DNA of 5,104 bases from Oscillospiraceae bacterium (GTDB taxonomy: Bacteria > Bacillota > Clostridia > Oscillospirales > Oscillospiraceae): the NCBI GenBank assembly GCA_031280855.1, contig JAITGH010000094.1, forward strand, positions 1 through 5,104, given 5' to 3'. A program made the translations under genes and the position numbers. Shown piece after piece: positions 1 through 4,630 of this stretch. The first letter of the stretch is position 1. The number at the start of each line of letters is the position of its first letter. The notes under the pieces are model-generated. The model made no database searches. It worked only from the letters and a program-made list of their open reading frames with translations, and was not told the DNA's origin.

Positions 1-200
1 ACGACGTCGATCGGCTGACCGTAGTTGAACATCGACGCGACGACGGTGAAGATCTCGCGATTCGTCTCGCTGTAGAAGTCCTCCGGACGCAGAACCTCCA
101 ACACGTCGCCAACCCCGGCTCCGTGTAAGAGAATCGACCCTATCACCGCTTGCTCCGCCATGTTATCGTGCGGCAAGCTCAAAGTATCCGGCAGTCCCAT
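1..200 (-). CDS. dnaB: Replicative DNA helicase DnaB, N-terminal part (gene runs off the left edge)
   Basis: The visible 66 residues match the N-terminal (primase-interacting) domain of the hexameric helicase that unwinds DNA at the replication fork. The family signature is clear: L-P-H-D-N-M-A-E-Q-A-V-I-G-S-I-L at about residues 9-24, then R-P-E-D-F-Y (38-43), N-R-E-I-F (47-51) and G-Q-P-I-D-V (61-66). The RecA-like ATPase domain, which carries the catalytic motifs, lies outside the window, so intactness cannot be judged. The ATG at 200-198 is preceded by GAGGTTACGA, which contains a usable Shine-Dalgarno sequence, and the conserved PH-AEQ block starts ten residues in, as expected. It follows rplI on the same strand after an 85-base gap, the common bacterial rplI-dnaB pairing. 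In Bacillus the same gene is called dnaC. The family call is firm. Confidence 0.93.
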   Translation of the reverse strand, partial: MGLPDTLSLPHDNMAEQAVIGSILLHGAGVGDVLEVLRPEDFYSETNREIFTVVASMFNYGQPIDV

Positions 201-204
201 TCGT

Positions 205-219
205 AACCTCGCGCAGGTT
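205..219 (-). promoter_or_regulatory. Small hairpin that includes the dnaB ribosome binding site
   Basis: On the minus strand AACCT (219-215) pairs with AGGTT (209-205) around a five-base loop. The 3' arm carries the AGG core of the dnaB Shine-Dalgarno sequence. The stem is only five pairs, so it could mildly lower dnaB translation relative to rplI, or be chance. What is seen is the complementarity; the regulatory role is inference. Confidence 0.3.
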
Positions 220-285
220 GAGTTTTGTCTCTGTGCATTCCAAATGCGGTCGGCGCAGCGCACGTAGCGCGCTAACGCCCCGAAG

Positions 286-732
286 TCATCGCTCGACCAC
301 GATGAGGTTGATGGTGCCGGAGATCTCGAACCCGAGTTTAACCTTGACCTCAAAGGTTCCGAACGCCTTAATCGGATCGTTTTGGACGATGCGGTTCTTC
401 TCGACGGCGATACCGTGCTGCTCGGCAAGCGCGTCAGCGATTTCCTGACTGGTGATGCTGCCGAACAGGCGGCCGCCCTCGCCCGCACGTGCGCCGACTT
501 TGACGACGATGGACTCGAGCCGCTTCGCAGTCGCGGCGGCGGCGGCGCGGTCGCGCTCGTCCTGCGCGGCTTTCGCCTTCTCGCGCTGTTTAAGCTCGTT
601 CATATTCTCGGACGTAGCGGCGACGGCAAGTTTACGCGGGATAAGATAGTTTCTGGCGTACCCGTCGGAAACCTCGGCGGCCTCGCCCTTCTTGCCTTGA
701 CCCTTGACATCTTGTAACAGTATAACTTTCAT
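286..732 (-). CDS. rplI: Large-subunit ribosomal protein L9 (bL9)
   Basis: This 148-residue protein binds 23S rRNA in the 50S subunit and extends from the ribosome near the L1 stalk region. Length and both domains fit the family (about 147-150 residues). The N-terminal globular domain carries the hallmark M-K-V-I-L-L-Q-D-V-K-G-Q-G-K-K-G-E (1-17) and D-G-Y-A-R-N-Y-L-I-P (23-32). A long Ala/Lys/Glu/Arg-rich connecting helix spans about 41-75. The C-terminal domain starts near the G-R-L-F-G-S-I-T block (87-94). The frame is open to an earlier ATG at 762, but the L9 family begins exactly at MKVILL, and GGAG sits ten bases before 732, so 732 is chosen. It lies between the His-rich gene (83-base gap) and dnaB (85-base gap) on one strand, consistent with one transcript. 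Nothing looks damaged. Confidence 0.97.
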   Translation of the reverse strand: MKVILLQDVKGQGKKGEAAEVSDGYARNYLIPRKLAVAATSENMNELKQREKAKAAQDERDRAAAAATAKRLESIVVKVGARAGEGGRLFGSITSQEIADALAEQHGIAVEKNRIVQNDPIKAFGTFEVKVKLGFEISGTINLIVVER

Positions 733-768
733 CGTTGGGACACTCCAATGCGGAAACTTCATGTAGAT

Positions 769-807
769 TCGCCGAGACGCGGAAAACGCAACGCCGCGCC
801 TCGGCGA
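769..807 (-). promoter_or_regulatory. Strong intercistronic stem-loop between the His-rich gene and rplI
   Basis: TCGCCGAG (769-776) pairs perfectly with CTCGGCGA (800-807). After one A/C mismatch (777/799), CGCGG (778-782) pairs with CCGCG (794-798), leaving an 11-base loop. The result is a GC-rich stem of 13 pairs with one internal mismatch. On the minus strand it starts eight bases after the TAA of the His-rich gene and ends 36 bases before the rplI start. No run of U follows in either direction, so it is not a standard intrinsic terminator. It could be an attenuator, an RNA-stability or processing element, or a site for autoregulation by L9. The structure is seen; its role is inferred. 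Confidence 0.6.
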
Positions 808-815
808 GTGCTCAA

Positions 816-1259
816 TTAATCGTGGTGGTGATCGTGGTCGTGACCATGCTCATGGCTATGCTCATGGTCATGGTGGTAGTCGTCGTGCGCGTGGTCATGG
901 TGGTGATGGTCGTCTTCATCGAAGATCTCGGGTTCATCGTCGACGGCGCCGTCGGACTTGAGGTTCACGATTTCCTCCTCGATAACGGCGATGCGCTGCT
1001 GCGCGAGCGAGACTTTCTCGACGTCGGCGAGCATAACGTCGTGGGGAGTGTCGGCGAAGTGCTCGACGTAGAGCTTGCCGATCTGCTGGTAGGATCTGCG
1101 AATGATCTCGCGCTCACCGAGCATCTCCGCCTTAAGGCGGCCAAGCTTGGCGGCGTAGGAGATTTTCTCGCCCGCTGACTTTGCGATGTTGATGGCGTGA
1201 CCCGCAACGACTCCGGCGGTCTCGCCTACTTTTTGTTTCAGTTCGTCGAAATTCGGCAT
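816..1259 (-). CDS. Small protein with helical N-terminal part and His/Asp-rich metal-binding-like tail
   Basis: I do not recognise a named gene. The 147-residue protein has two parts. Residues 1-105 are charged and helix-like, with no signal peptide or clear membrane segment. The stretch L-G-R-L-K-A-E-M ... R-R-S-Y-Q-Q-I-G-K-L-Y-V-E (39-66) resembles small clostridial proteins of unknown function that combine an I-G-K-L-Y motif with a coiled coil; that resemblance is from memory. A coiled-coil-like segment follows (about 78-102). Residues 114-147 hold 17 histidines, the rest being mostly Asp and Glu, as in the metal-storage or metal-loading tails of HypB- and ZnuA-type proteins. Binding of Zn, Ni or Co is therefore plausible but inferred. 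The ATG at 1259 has AGGAGG eight bases upstream. It is the first gene of the run that continues into rplI and dnaB, with its own strong promoter. The underlying DNA is a degenerate trinucleotide-like repeat. Confidence 0.75.
   Translation of the reverse strand: MPNFDELKQKVGETAGVVAGHAINIAKSAGEKISYAAKLGRLKAEMLGEREIIRRSYQQIGKLYVEHFADTPHDVMLADVEKVSLAQQRIAVIEEEIVNLKSDGAVDDEPEIFDEDDHHHHDHAHDDYHHDHEHSHEHGHDHDHHHD
821..918. repeat. Low-complexity GTG/CAT-type repeat encoding the His-rich tail
   Basis: On the plus strand this stretch is built of imperfect GTG, CAT and GTC triplets, for example two GCTCATGG copies about 13 bases apart. It is the coding DNA for the His/Asp tail read on the minus strand. 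Such tracts can change length by slippage in steps of three without breaking the frame. It is a degenerate, non-uniform repeat rather than a satellite or a CRISPR array. Confidence 0.6.
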
Positions 1260-1289
1260 GAGATGTGCCTCCTATATTAAGGTAACTCT

Positions 1290-1318
1290 ATTATAACACA
1301 TCGCGCTTGAAATTGCAA
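1290..1318 (-). promoter_or_regulatory. Sigma-A promoter for the His-rich gene, rplI and dnaB
   Basis: Read on the minus strand, the -35 is TTGCAA (1318-1313), the spacer is 17 bases, and the -10 is a perfect TATAAT (1295-1290) preceded by TG-T, an extended -10. Transcription would start near 1283, giving a leader of about 24 bases before the ATG at 1259, with AGGAGG in between. No other comparable promoter was seen before rplI or dnaB, so this probably drives all three. Confidence 0.85.
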
Positions 1319-1335
1319 GCATATTGTGTTATAAT
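1307..1335 (+). promoter_or_regulatory. Sigma-A promoter for the phosphoribosyltransferase gene
   Basis: The -35 is TTGAAA (1307-1312), the spacer is 17 bases, and the -10 is a perfect TATAAT (1330-1335) with an extended-10 TG-T just before it. The start of transcription would be near 1342, with a leader of about 48 bases. The leader shows no obvious riboswitch-sized structure. The -35 directly touches the -35 of the opposing promoter, so both promoters probably cannot hold polymerase at once. Confidence 0.87.
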
Positions 1336-1389
1336 AAGGTGTACGAATTGTAAATTTTTTAGCCAACGCTCACAAAGGAGGCACCCGAG

Positions 1390-1947
1390 ATGAAAACGAC
1401 GTACCAATTGACAATCGCGGGACTGACGCGGACGCTACCGCTATGCCCGCTGAACGAGGGGCTTCAGATCGCGGCGTTCGTGATCTTCGGCGACGTGGAA
1501 CTTACCGTGCGGAGCGCGGCGGAGCTTTTGAAGCTTGCGCCCGACTATGACTACCTGATCACCGCAGAGTCGAAGGGGATCCCGCTGGTTTACGAGATGG
1601 CGCGTCAGCGCGGCGACCGCAAGTACTTGCTGGCGCGGAAATCACGTAAACTGTACATGTCCGACGTCTTCAGCGTCGAGGTCGACAGCATCACAACGAC
1701 GGGCACGCAAAGCCTGTACATCAACGGCGAAGACGCGGAACTGATGCGCGGTAAGCGGATCCTGATCGTCGACGATGTAATCTCGACCGGGAACTCTCTA
1801 AACGCGATCGAGGCACTCGTCCGCTCTGCCGGAGGCGGGATAGTCGGACGCATGGCGATCCTTGCGGAGGGCGACGCGATCCCTCGCAACGATATTACTT
1901 ATCTTGCGGAACTTCCGCTGTTCGACTCGTCCGGCGAACCGATGTGA
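1390..1947 (+). CDS. Adenine-phosphoribosyltransferase-like protein (PRTase type I)
   Basis: This 185-residue cytosolic protein belongs to the type I phosphoribosyltransferases, which join a base to PRPP, releasing pyrophosphate. The PRPP-binding loop is R-I-L-I-V-D-D-V-I-S-T-G-N-S-L (123-137). An upstream loop, T-A-E-S-K-G-I-P-L (58-66), fits the pyrophosphate-contacting region of Apt/Xpt proteins. The K-Y-L-L-A-R-K-S-R-K-L-Y-M block (78-90) and the A-I-L-A-E-G-D ... L-P-L-F ending (156-178) also fit the Apt-like group common in Bacillota. There is no extra N-terminal DNA-binding domain as in PurR. The substrate is probably adenine, but xanthine or a regulatory role cannot be excluded, so no symbol is given. 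The ATG has AAAGGAGG eight bases upstream. It is transcribed alone from the divergent promoter, and the next gene is 318 bases away. Confidence 0.87.
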   Translation: MKTTYQLTIAGLTRTLPLCPLNEGLQIAAFVIFGDVELTVRSAAELLKLAPDYDYLITAESKGIPLVYEMARQRGDRKYLLARKSRKLYMSDVFSVEVDSITTTGTQSLYINGEDAELMRGKRILIVDDVISTGNSLNAIEALVRSAGGGIVGRMAILAEGDAIPRNDITYLAELPLFDSSGEPM

Positions 1948-2265
1948 GCGGCGTTCAACCGTTCAACTTCACAATCGAAACGATCAGTAGTAACTCGGCA
2001 TATTCGGCGGCAGCGATTTGCATCGTTCAACCACTCTCAACCATGCGGTAACGCGAGGGAATCGTCGGGTAAGCGGTCGAACCTTGGTGAAGGCCGTAGA
2101 AATGCGCAGAACGCGAGAACGTTAAACTTTTGCTCAACTTTCGGCATATTTTGGCAAATTCGCGTTCAACTTCCGTGCAACTATCGGCAATCACCGGACA
2201 TGCGAATCATCGCGGGCGCAGTTGCGCATACTAACGGTTAGTTTCAATCGTTAGGAGCGGCCGAG
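1948..2265. other. 318-base non-coding stretch with short direct repeats
   Basis: I see no gene, clear terminator or convincing promoter here. It holds scattered direct repeats: GTTCAACTTC at 1961-1970 and 2164-2173, TCGGCATATT at 1995-2004 and 2141-2150, and four copies of GTTCAAC (1953, 1961, 2025, 2164), plus near copies such as CTCAAC and GCAAC. Just before the deacetylase gene are two small dyads (see the separate entry) and its ribosome binding site AGGAG (2253-2257). The region must hold the end of the phosphoribosyltransferase transcript and probably the deacetylase promoter, but neither can be placed with confidence. Confidence 0.6.
2216..2241. promoter_or_regulatory. Two small dyads upstream of the deacetylase gene, possible operator
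   Basis: GCGCA-GT-TGCGC (2216-2227) and CTAAC-G-GTTAG (2231-2241) are two perfect five-base inverted repeats side by side. A further CGTTAG lies at 2249-2254. They end 12 bases before the AGGAG ribosome binding site. They could be a repressor site or part of the mRNA leader, but short dyads like these also arise by chance. Confidence 0.25.
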
Positions 2266-3147
2266 ATGAAGAAGATTACAGCATTGACACTTGCGGCGGT
2301 ATGCGCCGCGATTACGCTGACGGCGGCGTTCGCATGCCAAGCGGCGCTATCACGCGGTACCGCGTACGCGACGGAGTCCGGACTTGCGCATGACGTGAAC
2401 CTGCCGGTGCTAATGTACCATAACGTGGTGACGAATCCGGCTCGAGCCGGGGAGTACTCGATTACTCCGGCGACGTTCGAGCGCGACATGCAGTACCTGC
2501 TGTCACGCGGGTATACGACGGTGTCGGTATCGGATGTACTGGCGTGGCTGGAGGACGGCGCAACGCTTCCGCGCAAGCCCGTGCTGGTGACGTTCGACGA
2601 CGGTCAGTGCGGAGTGTGGCACTACCTGCGCCCGATTATGGAGCGGCTCGGAGTTAAGGTTACGGTTAACATCGAGGGCGCGTACACAGACCGCGACAGC
2701 GCGGCGGAGGATCACAACCCGGAGTACTCTAACCTCACGTGGACGGAACTCGCGGAGCTTTCCGCGCACCCGTTGTATGAGCTTGGCAACCACACGTACA
2801 ACATGCACTCCGGCGAGGGCTATCGGCTCGGATGCAAACGCCGCCCCGGCGAATCCGCAGAGGCGTACGCGGCCGCTTTAACCGCTGACGTTGAGCGTCT
2901 GCAATCGCTGTTCGAGTCCCGCTGCCGCGTCTCGCCGAACGTGTTCGCGTATCCGTTCGGGTTCATCTCGGACGAGAGTATGCCGATCCTCACGCAACTC
3001 GGCTTCAAGGCGTTGCTGACGTGTTATGAACGGACAAACGTTCTCAACGCAACGTCTGAGCTGCCGCTCGTACTGCACCGTTATAACCGCTCCGGCAGCG
3101 TCTCGACGGAGACCTACATGGCTCGGCTGCTTGGCAAGTCCGGCTAG
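2266..3147 (+). CDS. Exported polysaccharide deacetylase (CE4/NodB domain)
   Basis: This 293-residue protein is a likely extracytoplasmic metal-dependent N- or O-deacetylase of a cell-wall or surface polysaccharide; the substrate cannot be read from the sequence. Residues 1-23 form a signal peptide (M-K-K, then an Ala/Leu/Thr-rich core). Cleavage after A-F-A would leave Cys24, but the -3 residue is Ala, so this is a poor lipobox, and a later cut after A-Y-A (35) is also possible. The L-M-Y-H-N-V block (49-54) precedes the NodB domain. T-F-D-D-G (109-113) supplies the catalytic base and metal Asp. G-N-H-T-Y-N-M-H (174-181) gives His176 and His181, with the H-x4-H spacing known from PgaB-type enzymes rather than H-x3-H. 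F-A-Y-P-F-G (227-232) is the third motif. AGGAG lies eight bases before the ATG. It appears to be a single-gene unit. Confidence 0.92.
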   Translation: MKKITALTLAAVCAAITLTAAFACQAALSRGTAYATESGLAHDVNLPVLMYHNVVTNPARAGEYSITPATFERDMQYLLSRGYTTVSVSDVLAWLEDGATLPRKPVLVTFDDGQCGVWHYLRPIMERLGVKVTVNIEGAYTDRDSAAEDHNPEYSNLTWTELAELSAHPLYELGNHTYNMHSGEGYRLGCKRRPGESAEAYAAALTADVERLQSLFESRCRVSPNVFAYPFGFISDESMPILTQLGFKALLTCYERTNVLNATSELPLVLHRYNRSGSVSTETYMARLLGKSG

Positions 3148-3188
3148 CGCGATGACGCCGGCTGTCAAAATCGGGTGAGCCATTTCCC

Positions 3189-3215
3189 TAAAATATGCTT
3201 GTAATCGTCCGACAT
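3189..3215 (+). promoter_or_regulatory. Possible sigma-D (motility sigma) promoter before cheW
   Basis: TAAA (3189-3192), then 15 bases, then TCCGACAT (3208-3215). The known motility-sigma consensus in Bacillus is TAAA, 14-16 bases, then GCCGATAT; this site matches all four bases of the first box and six of eight in the second. It overlaps the sigma-A promoter. The position ahead of a chemotaxis operon makes it plausible, but the match is not perfect. Confidence 0.4.
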
Positions 3216-3227
3216 ATATGCTATAAT
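3199..3227 (+). promoter_or_regulatory. Sigma-A promoter of the cheW-cheR-cheB operon
   Basis: The -35 is TTGTAA (3199-3204), the spacer is 17 bases, and the -10 is a perfect TATAAT (3222-3227) preceded by TGC, an extended -10. Transcription would begin near 3234, leaving a leader of about 44 bases with GGAGG at 3264-3268. The downstream che genes are close together and no other promoter was seen between them. Confidence 0.85.
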
Positions 3228-3277
3228 AGGAAGAGTTACGAACACCGATAAGCAATACGGACCGGAGGTTACAACAC

Positions 3278-3742
3278 ATGGACATAACGACCGAGGAATC
3301 AATGCGCGGCAAGTACTTATGTTTTCGCGTTAGTGACGGCGATTTCGGGATCGAGATCAACTATGTCACGGAGATCATGAAGATGCAGGACATCACGCCT
3401 GTGCCGAACACGAACGGCTACGTCAAGGGAATCATCAATATGCGCGGTACGCTCGTCCCCGTCATTGACATGCGCACCCGATTCGGGCAAGGCGCGATCA
3501 ACTACAGTGAGCGCACATGCATAATCGTGCTCAGCATGGACGGCGTTGAAATCGGACTCATCGTTGACGAGATTCAAGAAGTCATGGAGATTGAGAACTC
3601 CGTCGTGCAAACGCCTCCGGCGACCGTCAGTCCCGAATTCGGCTCTGCGAACTTCGTCAAGGCGATCGGATATCCGAACAGTACGATTATCCAGATACTG
3701 GACATCAACAAGATCTTCGAAACAGACGAAATCCCGGCATAG
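3278..3742 (+). CDS. cheW: Chemotaxis coupling protein CheW
   Basis: CheW is the cytosolic scaffold that links chemoreceptors to the histidine kinase CheA in the sensory array. The 154-residue protein is one CheW domain of usual length. Signature blocks are in order: Y-L-C-F-R-V (13-18), F-G-I-E-I (23-27), V-K-G-I-I-N-M-R-G (49-57) followed by L-V-P-V-I-D-M-R (59-66), R-T-C-I-I-V-L (79-85), and I-G-L-I-V-D-E-I-Q-E-V (92-102). The Arg of N-M-R-G (56) is the strongly conserved receptor/kinase-contact residue of the family. There is no receiver domain, so this is CheW and not CheV. The ATG has GGAGG nine bases upstream. It leads an operon with cheR and cheB, and no cheA is visible in the window. 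Confidence 0.95.
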   Translation: MDITTEESMRGKYLCFRVSDGDFGIEINYVTEIMKMQDITPVPNTNGYVKGIINMRGTLVPVIDMRTRFGQGAINYSERTCIIVLSMDGVEIGLIVDEIQEVMEIENSVVQTPPATVSPEFGSANFVKAIGYPNSTIIQILDINKIFETDEIPA

Positions 3743-3793
3743 CAGGCATCAGGACGTTCATGGTGGTACGATACAGACAAATACGAACCGACC

Positions 3794-3797
3794 GAGG
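3794..3797 (+). promoter_or_regulatory. Ribosome binding site that decides the cheR start
   Basis: GAGG lies seven bases before the ATG at 3805. The frame is open to an earlier ATG at 3760, which has only AGGA six bases upstream and would add 15 residues rich in Arg that look unlike a CheR N-terminus. The site therefore favours 3805. Confidence 0.7.
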
Positions 3798-3804
3798 AAC
3801 AAGT

Positions 3805-4626
3805 ATGCACATAAACGATGCGGACTTCAAACGGCTGCGAAATTACATGCAGTCGAACTATGGGATCAACCTCGTACAGAAGCGAACGCTGATCGAGGGA
3901 CGGCTTAGCGCGATCATCAACCGCGGCGGGTATACGGGTTTCACCGATTTCCTTGACGCGGCATTCGCAGACAAGACCGGCGGCATGATCGACACGCTGC
4001 TTACGCGGCTTACGACGAACTACACGTACTTCATGCGGGAGGAATCCCACTATCGCTTCCTGAACGAAATCGCTCTGCCGGAATGGACGTCACGGCTGGC
4101 AAGCCGCGATCTTCGTACTTGGAGCGCGGGCTGTTCCAGCGGTGAGGAACCCTATACGCTCGCCATGATATACGCGGAGTTCCTCGGGGAGGCTCGCCGC
4201 GACTGGGATGCGAAGATACTCGCGACTGACATCTCGCCGAAGGCACTAACCACCGCGAAGCTCGGGGTGTACTCTCCCGAGCATATCGAGCGTCTTCCCC
4301 CGATGTGGGCGCACAAGTACTTTGATAAGCAGGTCAACAGAAGCGGCGAGGTAACCTACGCCGTGAAGCCCGTTATCAAGCAAGAGATAAACTTCGGGCA
4401 GTTCAATTTGATGGGCTCGTTCATGAGATTCCGGCGTAAGTTCCACATCATCTTCTGCCGGAACGTGATGATCTACTTTGAGAACGCGACGAAGCGCGAC
4501 TTGGCGGAGAAGTATTACAACGCGCTGGAACCCGGCGGGTATCTGATAATCGGACAGAGCGAGTCTCTATCCGGGATCTATGATCGGTTTCGGACAATGC
4601 AGCCATCGGTGTACAGGAAGGAGTGA
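3805..4626 (+). CDS. cheR: Chemoreceptor glutamate methyltransferase CheR
   Basis: CheR transfers methyl groups from S-adenosylmethionine to glutamates on chemoreceptors during adaptation. From the ATG at 3805 the protein has 273 residues, typical for the family. The N-terminal helical domain (about 1-75) starts I-N-D-A-D-F-K-R-L-R-N-Y-M and leads to T-R-L-T-T-N-Y-T-Y-F-M-R-E (67-79). The SAM-binding domain follows with W-S-A-G-C-S-S-G-E-E-P-Y-T-L-A-M (106-121), I-L-A-T-D-I-S (138-144) and F-H-I-I-F-C-R-N-V-M-I-Y-F (213-225). G-G-Y-L-I-I-G-Q-S-E-S-L (244-255) closes the fold. All key motifs are present. It lies 62 bases after cheW, and its stop codon is followed four bases later by the cheB start, so translation is probably coupled. 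A 288-residue version from 3760 is possible but less likely. Confidence 0.95.
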   Translation: MHINDADFKRLRNYMQSNYGINLVQKRTLIEGRLSAIINRGGYTGFTDFLDAAFADKTGGMIDTLLTRLTTNYTYFMREESHYRFLNEIALPEWTSRLASRDLRTWSAGCSSGEEPYTLAMIYAEFLGEARRDWDAKILATDISPKALTTAKLGVYSPEHIERLPPMWAHKYFDKQVNRSGEVTYAVKPVIKQEINFGQFNLMGSFMRFRRKFHIIFCRNVMIYFENATKRDLAEKYYNALEPGGYLIIGQSESLSGIYDRFRTMQPSVYRKE

Positions 4627-4630
4627 GGGT

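Larger units (their letters stand above)
1289..1336. repeat. 48-base imperfect palindrome covering both divergent promoters
   Basis: TATTATAACACA (1289-1300) and TGTGTTATAATA (1325-1336) are a perfect 12-base inverted repeat. Inside it GCTTG (1305-1309) and CAAGC (1316-1320) are a second inverted repeat about the same centre (1312/1313). In all, 19 of 24 symmetric base pairs match. The two -10 boxes lie in the outer arms, and the two -35 boxes abut at the centre. See the two promoter entries and the finding. Confidence 0.85.

Noticed and set aside
382..717. Plus-strand open frame of 111 codons
   Set aside because: It lies wholly opposite rplI, which is certain by family match.
733..762. Longer start for rplI at 762
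   Set aside because: The ten extra residues are not part of L9; the family begins at MKVILL, and a GGAG site precedes the ATG at 732.
769..807. Intrinsic terminator after the His-rich gene
   Set aside because: The stem is strong, but no U-tract follows on either strand, so it is listed as a stem-loop of unknown role instead.
821..918. CRISPR array or satellite repeat
   Set aside because: The repeat units are degenerate triplets without spacers and encode a protein tail in frame.
735..1178. Plus-strand open frame with a Val/Met-rich, membrane-like stretch
   Set aside because: It is the antisense reading of the His-rich gene; the hydrophobic run comes from complementing His and Asp codons. 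No ribosome binding site or family match.
2122..2150. Sigma-A promoter for the deacetylase (TTAAAC, 17 bases, CATATT)
   Set aside because: Only 3 of 6 and 4 of 6 bases match, and the leader would be over 100 bases; too weak to call.
2878..3360. Minus-strand open frame of 160 codons
   Set aside because: It runs opposite the deacetylase, the cheW promoter and the cheW start, all well supported; it has no recognisable domain.
3546..3908. Plus-strand open frame of 120 codons overlapping cheW and cheR
   Set aside because: It is out of frame with two certain genes, Arg/Ser/Thr-rich in a shadow-like way, with no domain.
3574..4050. Minus-strand open frame of 158 codons
   Set aside because: It is antisense to cheW and cheR, both of which have full family signatures.
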